From contig NZ_JACHML010000001.1 of the NCBI RefSeq assembly GCF_014208045.1, positions 2,728,001 to 2,792,000 on the forward strand: a DNA stretch of 64,000 bases, written 5' to 3'. Below, one piece after another: positions 44,685-54,803 of the stretch. The DNA is from Microbacterium thalassium. Lineage in GTDB: Bacteria; Actinomycetota; Actinomycetes; Actinomycetales; Microbacteriaceae. Within the stretch, counting starts at the first letter, position 1, and each line of letters opens with the position of its first letter. Made by a program: the position numbers and the translations under genes. The notes under the pieces were generated by a model. That model had not been told where the DNA came from and ran no database searches. It was given only the letters and a program-made list of their open reading frames with translations.

Positions 44685-45059
44685 TCAGCGGTGCTGATCG
44701 ATCAGGATGCTGTTGCCGTCGGGGTCGACGAGGGTGATCGAGCCGGGCCCGGACGCGGTCTCGTCGGTCGCCTCGACCGGCTCGACACCGCTCGCCCGCA
44801 GCCGCGCCTGGATCGCGCGCACATCGTCGAAGTCGCCCGGCAGGTCCTGCCCCTGCGCATCCCACCCGGGGTTGAACGTGAGGATGTTCCCCTCGAACAT
44901 CCCCTGGAAGAGCCCGATCGTCGTGTCACCGGCGCGCAGGATCAGCCAGTTCTGCGCCGGGTCTCCCCCGATCGCGACGAAGCCGAGCTTCTCGTAGAAC
45001 TCCCGCGACGCCTCCAGGTCGCGCACCGCCAGGCTGATCGAGAACGCGCCGAGTTCCAT
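44685..45059 (-). CDS. VOC (glyoxalase/bleomycin-resistance) family protein
   Basis: 124 residues of the vicinal-oxygen-chelate fold: [20 protein letters not shown] at the N-terminus and [16 protein letters not shown] at the end. Proteins of this sort are small metal-dependent enzymes or binding proteins; substrate unknown. Ten bases after the ku stop, so co-transcription with ku is likely. Confidence 0.85.
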   Translation of the reverse strand: MELGAFSISLAVRDLEASREFYEKLGFVAIGGDPAQNWLILRAGDTTIGLFQGMFEGNILTFNPGWDAQGQDLPGDFDDVRAIQARLRASGVEPVEATDETASGPGSITLVDPDGNSILIDQHR

Positions 45060-45069
45060 GGGTCCCCCG

Positions 45070-45960
45070 TCAGGATGCCTTCGCCGACTTCTTCTTCGCC
45101 GGCTTCGCCGGCTCGGCCGGGGCCTCGTCGGCCTTCGGCTCGGGCTCGGCGGCATCCGCCGTGCCCTCGCGTGCGGCGCGCGAACGCTCGACGCTGGCGC
45201 GCAGGGCCGCCATGAGGTCGATGACCTCTCCCCCGGATTCCTCCTCGGCCCGCTCGCCGAACGTCTCGGAGGTGTCGAGCGCGTCGCCCTTCTCGAGCTT
45301 GGCGTCGATGAGCGTGCGCAGCTCGTCCTGGTACTCGTCGGAGTACTCAGACGCGTCGAAGTCGCCCGAGAAGCTGTCGACGAGCGACGCCGACAGTTCG
45401 AGCTCCTTGGCCGAGATCTTCACCGGCTCGTCCAGCGACGGGAACGACGCCTCGCGCACCTCGTCGCCCCACAGCAGCGTCTGCAGCACGAGCACATCGC
45501 CGCGCACCCGGAGCGCCGCGAGCCGCGTCTTCTGGCGCAGCGAGAACCGCACGATCGCGGTGCGGTCGGTCTGCTCCAGCGTCTTGCGCAGCAGCACGTA
45601 CGCCTTGGGCGACTGCGAGTCGGGCTCGAGGTAGTACGGCTTGTCGAGCGTCAGCAGGTCGACCTGGTCGCTCGGCACGAACTGCACGACATCGATCTCG
45701 CGCGACTTTTCGGCCGGCAGCGACGCGAAGTCCTCCTTCGTGAGGATCACGGTGCGCTCGCCGTCGTCGTAGGCGCGGTCGATGTCGCCGTAGGGCACGA
45801 CCTCGCCGTCCAGCTCGCAGATGCGCTGATAGCGGATGCGGCCGCCGTCGGCGTTGTGAACCTGATGCAGGGGCACGTCGTGGTCCTCGGTCGCGGAGTA
45901 CACCTTGACCGGGACGTTCACGAGCCCGAACGTCAGCGCGCCTTTCCAGATCGCTCTCAC
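45070..45960 (-). CDS. ku: Non-homologous end-joining protein Ku
   Basis: 296 residues. Ring-forming dimer that binds DNA double-strand ends and recruits LigD. Start is GTG 45960, giving the family opening [38 protein letters not shown] and the [11 protein letters not shown] region follow. The C-terminal tail from about 255 is Lys/Ala/Pro-rich ([20 protein letters not shown]), as in actinobacterial Ku proteins where it aids DNA binding. The partner ligD lies 1.6 kb away, divergent, across the TIR gene. Confidence 0.95.
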   Translation of the reverse strand: MRAIWKGALTFGLVNVPVKVYSATEDHDVPLHQVHNADGGRIRYQRICELDGEVVPYGDIDRAYDDGERTVILTKEDFASLPAEKSREIDVVQFVPSDQVDLLTLDKPYYLEPDSQSPKAYVLLRKTLEQTDRTAIVRFSLRQKTRLAALRVRGDVLVLQTLLWGDEVREASFPSLDEPVKISAKELELSASLVDSFSGDFDASEYSDEYQDELRTLIDAKLEKGDALDTSETFGERAEEESGGEVIDLMAALRASVERSRAAREGTADAAEPEPKADEAPAEPAKPAKKKSAKAS

Positions 45961-46031
45961 CACACCAGTACACACCCGTCACACCGGTTACGGCTACTGC
46001 CCCGGTTTCCGCCCGCGGCCGGACCGGCGGG

Positions 46032-47411
46032 CTACGGCTCGCTGTACGCGAACACCAGCAGGATGATGAATCCGAGGATGCTGCCGACGATCGCCACGAC
46101 CAGCGCCACGACCCACAGCCGCTCCCGGCGGGCCGCCGCGACGATCGCGAAGGCGATGCCGAGGAACCACGTCACCCATCCGATGACGGGGATGATCGCG
46201 ATCGCACCGAACACGATGCCGAGCGTCGACCACAGGTTCCCACCCGACTTCGGCGGCGTCGGCGCGGGCGACGGCGCCGGAGCAGGTGTCGGTGTCGGGG
46301 TCTGCTTCGGCGCGTGCTGGGACGCCGGCGCGGGGCGACCCGTCGGCGCCCCCGGCGGCACGCTCCGCGCCCCCGCGTGCGTGTGCTCGGTCCAGTGCGT
46401 GCCGTCCCAGTAGCGCATCTGCCCCGCGGGGCCGCGCGGGTCGGCGTACCATCCGGAGGCCGCCCGGCGGCCGGATCCCGACGGAGGCGGCGTGGTCGGA
46501 TGCGGCACCACGGGCGTCGCCGCCGACGGAGACGGCCCGCTCGACGACGGCGCCTGCCGCGGACCGTCGCCGGCCTGCGGCTGCGGTGACGGCGTCTTCG
46601 CGGAGGAAGCCTTCGCCGCGACGGCGGGCGCCGCCTTCGCCGGAGGGTTCGGCTCGCGCCGGACGGGCGGCTCGGTCGGCGTCGGCTCGATCCGATCCCC
46701 CGACGGGGGCTTCGGCGGAGGCGTCGCCGACGTCGCGGACGCGGATTCGGCGAGACCGGCCTTCGCGATGAGCTCCTCGATCTCGGCGGTCACGCTGCGG
46801 CTCGTCTCGGGACGATCGCCGAGCGCCCGCAGCAGGCTGAACGCGCTCTCGCGCACCGAGGGGTTCTTCTCGCGGTCGAGCGCCTCGCGGAACTGCCTGA
46901 TCAGATCGCGCTGCTCGCCGTACGGGATCGGCTCCTTCGCCCGGATCACCGCCCCCAGGCGCAGCAGGTACTCGTACGGGATCGGCGGCGCCTCGGGCAG
47001 CGGTTCGGGAAGCGGCGGACGCGTGCCCTCGAGCTCGCTGATCGCCCGGACGAGCTGGATCGCCGTCTCGGCGGTCGGATTGCGGTAGTCGATCAGCTGC
47101 TCGCGGTAGATCGCGTGGTTGCGTCGCTCGGCCGTCGGGACGTCGCCGATCTCGACGGGGAGGACCGGCACCCCCAGCGCGCGGGCGTAATCGTACTCGT
47201 ACTGGCAGGGGTCGGACTCGAGCGAGTTCGGCGACAGCGCGAAGATGAACACCTCGCACTCGCGGATCTGCTCGAGGATCGCCGCCCACCACACCTCGCC
47301 GCCGAGGATCTCGTCGTCGCGCCACACGTTCTTGCCGAACGACTCGAGATTGCGCTCGAGCGCGCCGACGGCGGTGATGTCGACACTCGAGTACGAGATG
47401 AACAGCGACAT
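46032..47411 (-). CDS. TIR-domain protein with DUF2510 and C-terminal membrane helices
   Basis: 459 residues. TIR domain at 1-125 (SLFISYSSVD start; PCQYEYDYA with Glu72 at the position of the catalytic glutamate of NAD-cleaving TIR domains), a helical segment at 145-220, a disordered Pro/Ala-rich linker at 225-315, a DUF2510 motif at 319-343 (GWYADPRGPAGQMRYWDGTH in part), a second Pro/Thr linker, and two or three membrane helices at about 393-456. So the TIR would face the cytoplasm from the membrane. Lies between ku and ligD. Could be a signalling scaffold or an NADase effector; activity is inferred. Confidence 0.82.
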   Translation of the reverse strand: MSLFISYSSVDITAVGALERNLESFGKNVWRDDEILGGEVWWAAILEQIRECEVFIFALSPNSLESDPCQYEYDYARALGVPVLPVEIGDVPTAERRNHAIYREQLIDYRNPTAETAIQLVRAISELEGTRPPLPEPLPEAPPIPYEYLLRLGAVIRAKEPIPYGEQRDLIRQFREALDREKNPSVRESAFSLLRALGDRPETSRSVTAEIEELIAKAGLAESASATSATPPPKPPSGDRIEPTPTEPPVRREPNPPAKAAPAVAAKASSAKTPSPQPQAGDGPRQAPSSSGPSPSAATPVVPHPTTPPPSGSGRRAASGWYADPRGPAGQMRYWDGTHWTEHTHAGARSVPPGAPTGRPAPASQHAPKQTPTPTPAPAPSPAPTPPKSGGNLWSTLGIVFGAIAIIPVIGWVTWFLGIAFAIVAAARRERLWVVALVVAIVGSILGFIILLVFAYSEP

Positions 47412-47525
47412 TGCATCCCCCAGCAATCCGCATCGTGGCCTCGGCCGGATGGTCGTGAGCCTAGCCGATCCCCGCGGGCCGCATCACCCGTGACACGGCG
47501 GTGCGAACCACGCGAGGATGGGGTG

Positions 47526-50117
47526 ATGAGACAGGACGGGCGGCCGCCCGCGGCGTCGAGCCCGCAGACCGTGCGCATCGACGGCCGCCGGCTGCGCCTG
47601 ACCAACCTCGACAAGGTCCTGTATCCGGCGACGGGCACGACCAAGGGCGAGGTCATCGACTACGTCACCCGCATCGCTCCGGTGATGATCCCGCACCTCA
47701 TCGGCCGCCCCGTCACCCGCAAGCGCTGGCCCGACGGCGTCGAGGCGCCGTCGTTCTTCGCGAAGGACCTCGAAGCGGGCGCGCCGTCGTGGGTGAGGCG
47801 GATGCCGATCCCCCACTCCACCGGCACGAAGGACTATCCGCTCGTCGGGGACGTGCCCACGCTCGTGTACCTCGCCCAGGCGGCGAGCCTCGAACTGCAC
47901 GTGCCGCAGTGGCGATTCGCGCCCGACGGCACGCCGGGCCGCCCCGACCGGCTCGTGCTCGACCTCGACCCCGGGCCGGGGACGACGCTCGCCGACTGCG
48001 CGGAGGTCGCCCGCTGGGCGCGCGAGATCCTGCAGGGCATGGGGCTGGAGCCGCTGCCGGTGACCAGCGGCAGCAAAGGCATCCACCTGTACGCTCCCCT
48101 TCCGCAGTCCCAGACGAGCGACGAGGTGTCGATGGTCGCGCGCGAGCTCGCGCGTGCCATCGAGGCCGACCACCCCGAGCTCGTGGTCAGTCAGATGGCC
48201 AAGGCCGAGCGCGGCGGCAAGGTGTTCATCGACTGGAGTCAGAACAACGCCGCCAAGACGACGATCGCCCCCTACTCGCTGCGCGGCAGGACGAAGCCGT
48301 GGGTCGCCGGGCCGCGCACGTGGGACGAGCTGGCGGACCCCGACCTGCGCCAGCTGCTGTTCCACGAGGTGCTCGACCGCGTCGCGGCGTCCGGCGACCC
48401 GCTCGCGCCGCTCGGCTTCCACGCCGGAGCCCGCGCGGCCGCCCACGGCCCGCTCGCGGCGTACATCGCCAAGCGCGACGGCGCCCGCACCCCCGAGCCG
48501 GTGCCCGCGAACGCCCTCGGCGCGTCGGCATCCGTCGGCGAGAAGCCGCGCTTCGTGATCCAGGAGCACCACGCCTCGCGCCTGCACTGGGACCTGCGCC
48601 TGGAGCGCGACGGCGTGCTGGTCAGCTGGGCGGTGCCGCGCGGCATCCCGCACACGACGACGCGCAACAACCTCGCCGTGCAGACCGAGGATCACCCGAT
48701 GGAGTACGCCGACTTCGAGGGCACGATCCCGCGGGGCGAGTACGGCGCCGGCACCATGACGATCTGGGACGACGGCCGCTACGACCTGGAGAAGTGGCGC
48801 GACGACGAGATCATCTTCACGCTCGAGGGTCGCCCCGGCGGCCCCCTCGGCCGTGTGCGGCTCGTGCTGATCCGCACCGACGGCGCCGGCGAGAAGTCGA
48901 CGTGGCTGCTGCACCGCATGAAGACGGATGCCGCCGGCCGGCCGCAGCCCGACGGCACCCCCGTCGAAGCCAGCGACCAGGCCGACGACGACCCGCACGC
49001 CCCCGCCGCGGCACGCATCGCTCCCGAGACCGCGGATTCCCCCCGAACCGCCGGGCCCGAACGCGGGTCTCCGCAGGAATCCCGCGTCTCGACGACGGAG
49101 GCGGCCGCGGGAACGACGGTCACGGTGCCGCCGCCGTCGGAGCTGCGACCGATGCTCGCGACGGCCGCGACGCCGGGCATCGCGCGCGAAGCGGCGCGCC
49201 GGTGGGCGGGCGACGACGGCCACCCGTGGGCCGAGGTCAAGTGGGACGGTGTGCGCGCGATCGGCGCGTGGGACGGCCGCACGCTCACGCTGCGGGCGCG
49301 CAGCGGCAACGACATCACCGCGAAGTACCCCGAGCTCACCGACACCGACCCGGGCTGGGGTCCGTCCCCCGTCGTCGTCGACGGCGAGATCGTCGCGCTC
49401 GACGAGCGCGGCCGCCCCAGCTTCCCGCTGCTGCAGAACCGCATGAACCTGTCGCGGCCCGAGGAGATCAGGCGCGAAGCGCCGCGCACCCCGGTGCGCT
49501 ATCACCTGTTCGACCTGCTCTCGGTCGACGGACGGGATGCGGCCTCGCTGCCGCTCGCGCAGCGGCGCGAGCTGCTCGAGTCGATCGCCGCCGCATCGGA
49601 GGGCCCGATCGACGTGCCGCCGGTGTTCGACGACACCGACGAGGCTCTCGCGATGAGCGAGCGGTTCGGGCTCGAGGGCATCGTCGTGAAGGACCCGGGC
49701 TCGACGTATCGGCGCGGCGAGCGGTCCGACCGGTGGCTCAAGGTCAAGCTGACGCGGACGCAGGAGGTCGTGATCGGCGGCATCCGCCCCGGCAAGGGCG
49801 GCCGCAGCGGCTCGATCGGGTCGCTGCTGGTGGGGATCCCCTCGGTGGACGGACTGCGCTACGCCGGCCGCGTCGGCTCGGGGTTCAGCGACGCGGCTCG
49901 CGCGCGGCTCGAGCGGCTGCTGACGCCGCTGCGCACCGACGAAGCGCCCTTCATCGACGTGCCGGCGGCCGACGCCTCGGACGCCCTGTGGGTGCGGCCG
50001 GACGTCGTCGGCGAAGTCGAGTTCGCCGAGTTCACCCCGGGCGGGATCCTGCGGCAGGCGCGCTGGCGCGGCATCCGCCCCGACAAGGCCCCCGAGGACG
50101 TGACGCCCGAGGCCTGA
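47526..50117 (+). CDS. ligD: Multifunctional NHEJ ligase LigD
   Basis: 863 residues in the mycobacterial order: primase-polymerase (about 15-310; LVLDLDPGPGTTLADC with the catalytic acidic pair near 145, VTSGSKGIHLY), 3'-phosphoesterase (about 335-480; HHASRLHWDLRLERDG, WAVPRGIPHTTTRNNLAVQ in part), linker, and ATP-dependent ligase (about 540-860; nucleotidyl-lysine Lys572 in EVKWDGVRA, then EGIVVKDPGSTYRRG). It fills, trims and seals double-strand breaks with Ku. ATG 47526 is divergent from the TIR gene, 114 bases away. Confidence 0.95.
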   Translation: MRQDGRPPAASSPQTVRIDGRRLRLTNLDKVLYPATGTTKGEVIDYVTRIAPVMIPHLIGRPVTRKRWPDGVEAPSFFAKDLEAGAPSWVRRMPIPHSTGTKDYPLVGDVPTLVYLAQAASLELHVPQWRFAPDGTPGRPDRLVLDLDPGPGTTLADCAEVARWAREILQGMGLEPLPVTSGSKGIHLYAPLPQSQTSDEVSMVARELARAIEADHPELVVSQMAKAERGGKVFIDWSQNNAAKTTIAPYSLRGRTKPWVAGPRTWDELADPDLRQLLFHEVLDRVAASGDPLAPLGFHAGARAAAHGPLAAYIAKRDGARTPEPVPANALGASASVGEKPRFVIQEHHASRLHWDLRLERDGVLVSWAVPRGIPHTTTRNNLAVQTEDHPMEYADFEGTIPRGEYGAGTMTIWDDGRYDLEKWRDDEIIFTLEGRPGGPLGRVRLVLIRTDGAGEKSTWLLHRMKTDAAGRPQPDGTPVEASDQADDDPHAPAAARIAPETADSPRTAGPERGSPQESRVSTTEAAAGTTVTVPPPSELRPMLATAATPGIAREAARRWAGDDGHPWAEVKWDGVRAIGAWDGRTLTLRARSGNDITAKYPELTDTDPGWGPSPVVVDGEIVALDERGRPSFPLLQNRMNLSRPEEIRREAPRTPVRYHLFDLLSVDGRDAASLPLAQRRELLESIAAASEGPIDVPPVFDDTDEALAMSERFGLEGIVVKDPGSTYRRGERSDRWLKVKLTRTQEVVIGGIRPGKGGRSGSIGSLLVGIPSVDGLRYAGRVGSGFSDAARARLERLLTPLRTDEAPFIDVPAADASDALWVRPDVVGEVEFAEFTPGGILRQARWRGIRPDKAPEDVTPEA

Positions 50118-50120
50118 TCC

Positions 50121-51032
50121 TCACGTATGGGCGTCGTGCTCGACGTGACCGGCCGGCTCGAGCTGGAACGTCGAGTGCTCGACGTCGAAGTGGTGCGCGA
50201 GGCAGTCCTGCAGCTTCTCGAGGATCGCCGCCGCCCGACCATCGCGGAAGGCCTCGTCCGAGACGACGACGTGCGCCGTGAAGACGGGCGCGCCGCGCGT
50301 CAGCTGCCACACGTGCAGGTCGTGGACGTCGACGACGCCGTCGGTGGTGAGGATGTGCTGCCGGATCTCCTGGACGTGGGTCCCCTCCGGCGCGGATTCG
50401 GCGAGCACCGACATCACTTCGCGCAGCAGGGCGATGGCGCGGGGGATGATCATCGCCGCGATCGCGAGCGATGCCAGGGCGTCGGCCTGCACCCAGCCGG
50501 TCAGCGCGATGATGATGGCCGCCACGATGACCATGGCCGAGCCGACCAGGTCGCCCAGCACCTCGAGATAGGCGCCGCGCACGTTGATGCTGCGCCGCTG
50601 CGCGGAGCCGAGCAGCCACATCGCGAAGGCGTTGGCGACCAGGCCGACGACCGCGACGGCCAGCATGAGTCCGCCGGCGACCTCGGCGTCGCCGGGATCG
50701 ATGAGCCGCTGCACGCCCTCGATCGCCACCCACAGCGACAGGGCGATGAGGATGATCGCGTTGACGAGCGCACCGAGCACCTCGGCGCGCTGGTAGCCGA
50801 AGGTGTTGCGGTCGTCTGCGGGACGAGCGGCCACCATGCTCGCGATCAGCGCGATGACGAGCGCCGCGGCGTCGGTGAACATGTGGGCGGCGTCCGCGAG
50901 GAGCGCGAGCGACCCCGACAGCACCGAGCCGACGACCTGCACCACCATCACGACGGCGGTGATCGCCAGCGACAGCGCCAGCAGGCGACGGCTGTCGGAG
51001 CCGCGGATGCCGCTGGGTGCATGGTCGTGCAT
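50121..51032 (-). CDS. Cation diffusion facilitator (Zn/Cd/Co exporter)
   Basis: 303 residues, six membrane helices, with the CDF metal sites ADAAHMFTDAAA and LEVLGDLVGS and a cytoplasmic ferredoxin-like domain from about 210 (HVQEIRQHILTTDGVVDVHDLHVW in part). His residues at both ends (MHDH, HVEHDAHT) may bind metal. Exports Zn or a related divalent ion in exchange for protons. Convergent with ligD, three bases apart. A possible metalloregulator box lies upstream at 51086-51103. Confidence 0.93.
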   Translation of the reverse strand: MHDHAPSGIRGSDSRRLLALSLAITAVVMVVQVVGSVLSGSLALLADAAHMFTDAAALVIALIASMVAARPADDRNTFGYQRAEVLGALVNAIILIALSLWVAIEGVQRLIDPGDAEVAGGLMLAVAVVGLVANAFAMWLLGSAQRRSINVRGAYLEVLGDLVGSAMVIVAAIIIALTGWVQADALASLAIAAMIIPRAIALLREVMSVLAESAPEGTHVQEIRQHILTTDGVVDVHDLHVWQLTRGAPVFTAHVVVSDEAFRDGRAAAILEKLQDCLAHHFDVEHSTFQLEPAGHVEHDAHT

Positions 51033-51085
51033 GCCTCCAGGCTAGGCGCGACGCGGCGCCTCGCCCGACCGACCGGCCCAGTCGG

Positions 51086-51103
51086 GAATGATCCTGATTC
51101 TCA
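51086..51103. promoter_or_regulatory. Imperfect Fur/Zur-like box before the cation exporter
   Basis: On the minus strand TGAGAATCAGGATCATTC; the TGA...TCA 15-mer inside is only partly symmetric. Similar to boxes of Fur-family repressors and suitably 55-70 bases before the exporter start. Weak. Confidence 0.25.
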
Positions 51104-51114
51104 GTACCGGCGCA

Positions 51115-51717
51115 TCACAGGGCCGCGAGCAGCGGGACGAGCGCGACGAAGGCGCGGGCGCGGTGCGACGCGGCGTTCTTCTCCTCGGCCGTCCACTCCC
51201 CCACGGTGCGCTCGGCGGCCGCGTCCTGCCCGTCGGGGATGAAGATCGGGTCGTAGCCGAACCCGCCGCCGCCCGAGGCCGCGCGCGCGAGGCGCCCGGG
51301 CCACCGTCCTTCGACGACGTGCTCGTCACCCGCACCGCCCGGCACCACGAGCGCGATCGTCGACACGAACTGCGCGGCCCGGTGCGGGTCGGCGATGTCG
51401 GAGAGCTGGTCGAGCAGCAGGTCGAGGTTCGCGCGAGCGTCCTTCGCGTGCCCGGCCCAGTAGGCCGAGAAGACGCCGGGCGCGCCGCCCAGGACGTCGA
51501 CGCAGATGCCCGAGTCGTCCGCGAGCGCCGGCAGCCCGGTGTGCGCCGACGCGGCGCGCGCCTTGATGAGCGCGTTCTCGGCGAACGTGACGCCGTCCTC
51601 GACCGGCTCGGGCCCGTCGTAGCCGATCACGGTCAGGTCCGGACGCGTGGCGGCGACGATGGCCTGGAACTCCTCGACCTTGTGCGGGTTGTGGGTTGCC
51701 AGGACGATCTGCGGCAC
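51115..51717 (-). CDS. rdgB: XTP/dITP diphosphatase (RdgB/HAM1)
   Basis: 200 residues. Hydrolyses non-canonical purine nucleoside triphosphates (ITP, XTP) to keep them out of DNA. Family motifs: VLATHNPHKVEEF (5-17), FAENALIKARAA, LADDSGICVDVL, GFGYDPIFIP and SHRARA. GTG 51717 is preferred because GGGGGAG stands eight bases before it; GTG 51726 overlaps the rph stop. Third gene of murI-rph-rdgB. Confidence 0.94.
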   Translation of the reverse strand: MPQIVLATHNPHKVEEFQAIVAATRPDLTVIGYDGPEPVEDGVTFAENALIKARAASAHTGLPALADDSGICVDVLGGAPGVFSAYWAGHAKDARANLDLLLDQLSDIADPHRAAQFVSTIALVVPGGAGDEHVVEGRWPGRLARAASGGGGFGYDPIFIPDGQDAAAERTVGEWTAEEKNAASHRARAFVALVPLLAAL

Positions 51718-51722
51718 GCCGA

Positions 51723-52469
51723 TCACTCCCCCGCGGACTCGGCGAGCGCCGCGGTCTGAAGGTCGCGCAGCTCGTCGCAGCCGTTCACGCCGAGCTCGAG
51801 CAGCGCGTCGAGCTCGCGCTTGTCGAACGGGGCACCCTCGGCGGTGCCCTGCACCTCGACGAACAGGCCCCGGCCGGTGACGACGACGTTCATGTCGGTC
51901 TCGGCCCGCACGTCCTCGACGTACGCCAGGTCGAGCATGGGCTCGCCGTCGATGATGCCGACCGAGACGGCGGCGACCGAGTCGAACAGCACCTGCGACT
52001 TCTGGCCGATGAACTTCTTCTTGCGGCCCCACTCGATCGCGTCGGCGAGGGCGACGTACGCGCCGGTGATCGCCGCCGTGCGGGTGCCGCCGTCGGCCTG
52101 GAGCACGTCGCAGTCGATGACGATCGTGTTCTCGCCCAGCGCCTTGGTGTCGACGACGGCGCGCAGGGCCCGGCCGATCAGGCGCGAGATCTCGTGCGTG
52201 CGCCCGCCGATCCTGCCCTTGACGCTCTCGCGGTCGCCGCGGGTGTTCGTGGCGCGGGGCAGCATGGCGTACTCGGCGGTCACCCAGCCCTTGCCCTTGC
52301 CGGTGAGCCAGCGCGGCACCCCGTTGGTGAACGACGCGGTGCACAGCACCTTGGTGCCGCCGAACGAGATGAGGGCCGACCCTTCGGCCTGGCTGCTCCA
52401 TCCCCGCTCGATCGTGATGGGACGCAGCTGGTCGACCGAACGTCCGTCGGCCCGGGTGATGTCGCTCAT
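51723..52469 (-). CDS. rph: Ribonuclease PH
   Basis: 248 residues. Phosphorolytic 3'-5' exoribonuclease that trims tRNA precursors. Motifs: [18 protein letters not shown] at the N-terminus in outline, [13 protein letters not shown], and [21 protein letters not shown] region with the phosphate site. Between murI and rdgB, an arrangement common in bacteria. Confidence 0.95.
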   Translation of the reverse strand: MSDITRADGRSVDQLRPITIERGWSSQAEGSALISFGGTKVLCTASFTNGVPRWLTGKGKGWVTAEYAMLPRATNTRGDRESVKGRIGGRTHEISRLIGRALRAVVDTKALGENTIVIDCDVLQADGGTRTAAITGAYVALADAIEWGRKKKFIGQKSQVLFDSVAAVSVGIIDGEPMLDLAYVEDVRAETDMNVVVTGRGLFVEVQGTAEGAPFDKRELDALLELGVNGCDELRDLQTAALAESAGE

Positions 52470-52562
52470 TGCTCTCCTTGGTTCTGGGTCGTCTCGGGGG
52501 TCGTGTCCCGCGTGTGGTCGCCCGACGGCGCTGCGAGCGACGAGATGTGGGACATGGATGCC

Positions 52563-53384
52563 TCAGGGGCGGGGCAGATCGATGGCGCCGGTCTGGACCA
52601 GGCGCACCGTCGAGACCTCGCGGCCCATCAGGCGGTGCGCGAGGTCGAGGAACTCGTCGGCCGAGGCGCCCGTGGCCTCGTAGACGTGGGTCGGGACGGC
52701 GTCCGGCCCCGCCAGCAGGTCGCGCGAGACGAGCTGGCGGTAGACGTCCTTCGCGGTCTCGGTGTCACTGGAGACGAGGCTGACGTCGGGCCCCATGACG
52801 TAGCTGATCGCGCCTTCGAGGAACGGGTAGTGCGTGCAGCCCAGGACGACCGTGTCGACGCCGGCGTGCCGCAGCGGCGCCAGGTAGTCCTCGGCGACGG
52901 CGAGCACCTCGGGCGTGCCGGTGACGCCGCGCTCGACGAACTCGACGAACCGCGGGCACGCCTGCGCGAACACCGTCAGGCTCTCATTCACGCCGAGCAT
53001 GTCCTGGTACGCGCCGGAGCCGATCGTGCCGTCCGTGCCGATCACTCCGACACGCCCGCTGCGGGTCGTCGACATCGCGGTGCGCACAGCCGGCGCGATC
53101 ACCTCGACGACGGGCACGTCATACCGCTCGCGGGCGTCGCGCAGCACGGCGGCGGATGCCGTGTTGCACGCGATCACGAGCATCTTCACGCCCTCGTCCA
53201 CGAGATTGTCCAGCACTTCGAGGGCGTACCGGCGGACGTCGGCGATGGGCTTCGGGCCGTAGGGCGACCGGGCGGTGTCGCCGATGTACAGGATGGACTC
53301 GCGCGGCAGCATGGCGGAGATCGCGCGCGCCACCGTGAGCCCACCGACGCCCGAGTCGAAGATTCCGATGGGAGCGTCGTTCAC
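52563..53384 (-). CDS. murI: Glutamate racemase
   Basis: 273 residues. Makes D-glutamate for peptidoglycan. Catalytic residues visible: Asp10-Ser11 (GIFDSGVGG), Cys73 (VIACNTASA) and Cys183-Thr-His185 (LGCTHYPFL). GTG 53384 follows a TAGGCT box (53393-53398) by eight bases, back to back with the pncB promoter. The 93 bases between murI and rph contain nothing recognisable. Confidence 0.95.
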   Translation of the reverse strand: MNDAPIGIFDSGVGGLTVARAISAMLPRESILYIGDTARSPYGPKPIADVRRYALEVLDNLVDEGVKMLVIACNTASAAVLRDARERYDVPVVEVIAPAVRTAMSTTRSGRVGVIGTDGTIGSGAYQDMLGVNESLTVFAQACPRFVEFVERGVTGTPEVLAVAEDYLAPLRHAGVDTVVLGCTHYPFLEGAISYVMGPDVSLVSSDTETAKDVYRQLVSRDLLAGPDAVPTHVYEATGASADEFLDLAHRLMGREVSTVRLVQTGAIDLPRP

Positions 53385-53424
53385 GATCGTCCAGCCTACG
53401 CCAGCGGCTCAGTAGGCTGACCGC

Positions 53425-54780
53425 ATGACGCTTCGTGAGGCTCAGCCCGGCGGCGCGCCCAGCACCGCGCTGCACACCGACCGCTACGAGCTCACGATGC
53501 TCGACGCCGCCCTGCGCGACGGCACCGCGCACCGCCGCTGCGTGTTCGAGCTGTTCGGGCGGCGCCTTCCCGGCGGCCGGCGCTTCGGCGTCGTCGCGGG
53601 CACGGGGCGCCTGATGTCGCTGCTGCGCGACTTCCGCTTCGGCGACGACGAGCTGCGGTTCCTGCGCGACGAACGGGTGGTGGATGCCGAGACGCTCCGG
53701 TTCCTCGAGGGGTACCGGTTCTCGGGAACGGTCACCGGCTACCGCGAGGGCGAGCTGTACTTCCCCGGCTCGCCCGTGCTGACCGTCGAGGGAACGTTCG
53801 CCGAGGCCGTCATCCTCGAGACGCTCGCGCTGAGCGTGCTGAACCACGACTCGGCCGTCGCCACGGCCGCCGCCCGCATGAGCATCGCCGCCGGAGACCG
53901 GCCGCTCGCCGAGATGGGCTCGCGCCGCGCCGGCGAGCAGTCGGCGGTGGCGGCCGCGCGCGCCGCCTACATCGCCGGCTTCTCGGCCACGAGCAACCTC
54001 GAGGCCGGGCGCACCTGGGGCATCCCCACGATGGGCACCGCAGCCCACGCGTGGACGCTGCTGCACGAGACCGAGGAGGACGCCTTCCGCGCGCAGATCG
54101 CGACGCTCGGCACCGGCACGACCCTGCTCATCGACACCTACGACATCGCCGCCGGCGTGGAGACCGCGGTGCGCGTGGGCGGGACCTCGCTCGGCGGCGT
54201 GCGCATCGACTCCGGCGACCTCCCCACGGTGGCCGCCGCCGTGCGGGCGCAGCTGGACTCACTGGGCGCGACATCCACACGCATCACCGTCACGAGCGAC
54301 CTCGACGAACACGCGATCGCCGCACTGGCCGCATCCCCCGTCGACGCCTACGGGGTCGGAACGCAGCTGGTCACCGGATCGGGCACCCCGACGGCGGGGA
54401 TGGTCTACAAGCTCGTCGCGCGGCAGGACTCCGCCGGCGCCTGGGTCGGCGTCGCCAAGTCATCCGAGGACAAGGGCTCGCGCGGCGGCCGCAAGGCCGC
54501 CTTCCGCACGCTCGAGAGCGGCACGGCCACGAGCGAGTTGATCGCGGTGTCGGACGGGTTCGAGCCCGTGGATTCGCCCGCCGCCCATCCGGGCGCGCGT
54601 GCCCTCCACGTGCGCCTCGCCGAGCGCGGCGACATCGACCCGGCTGCCGAGGGCCACGCGGGCGTCGAAGCGGCGCGCGCTCATCACCGCCTCGTCCGCG
54701 GCGAGCTGCCGGTCCACGCGCTCGGGCTCAGCCGGTCGGAGCCGGCCATCCCGACCGTGTACGTCGAGGCCGCGGGCTGA
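53425..54780 (+). CDS. pncB: Nicotinate phosphoribosyltransferase
   Basis: 451 residues. Converts nicotinate and PRPP to nicotinate mononucleotide in NAD salvage. Motifs: ALHTDRYELTMLDAAL (15-30), FELFGRRLPGGRRFGVVAG region, EMGSRRAGE, PTMGTAAHAW (with the His normally autophosphorylated) and RIDSGDL. Starts six bases after TAGGCT (53413-53418) with no ribosome site: leaderless. Confidence 0.94.
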   Translation: MTLREAQPGGAPSTALHTDRYELTMLDAALRDGTAHRRCVFELFGRRLPGGRRFGVVAGTGRLMSLLRDFRFGDDELRFLRDERVVDAETLRFLEGYRFSGTVTGYREGELYFPGSPVLTVEGTFAEAVILETLALSVLNHDSAVATAAARMSIAAGDRPLAEMGSRRAGEQSAVAAARAAYIAGFSATSNLEAGRTWGIPTMGTAAHAWTLLHETEEDAFRAQIATLGTGTTLLIDTYDIAAGVETAVRVGGTSLGGVRIDSGDLPTVAAAVRAQLDSLGATSTRITVTSDLDEHAIAALAASPVDAYGVGTQLVTGSGTPTAGMVYKLVARQDSAGAWVGVAKSSEDKGSRGGRKAAFRTLESGTATSELIAVSDGFEPVDSPAAHPGARALHVRLAERGDIDPAAEGHAGVEAARAHHRLVRGELPVHALGLSRSEPAIPTVYVEAAG

Positions 54781-54803
54781 ACGCGCGCCCACGGCATCCG
54801 CCC

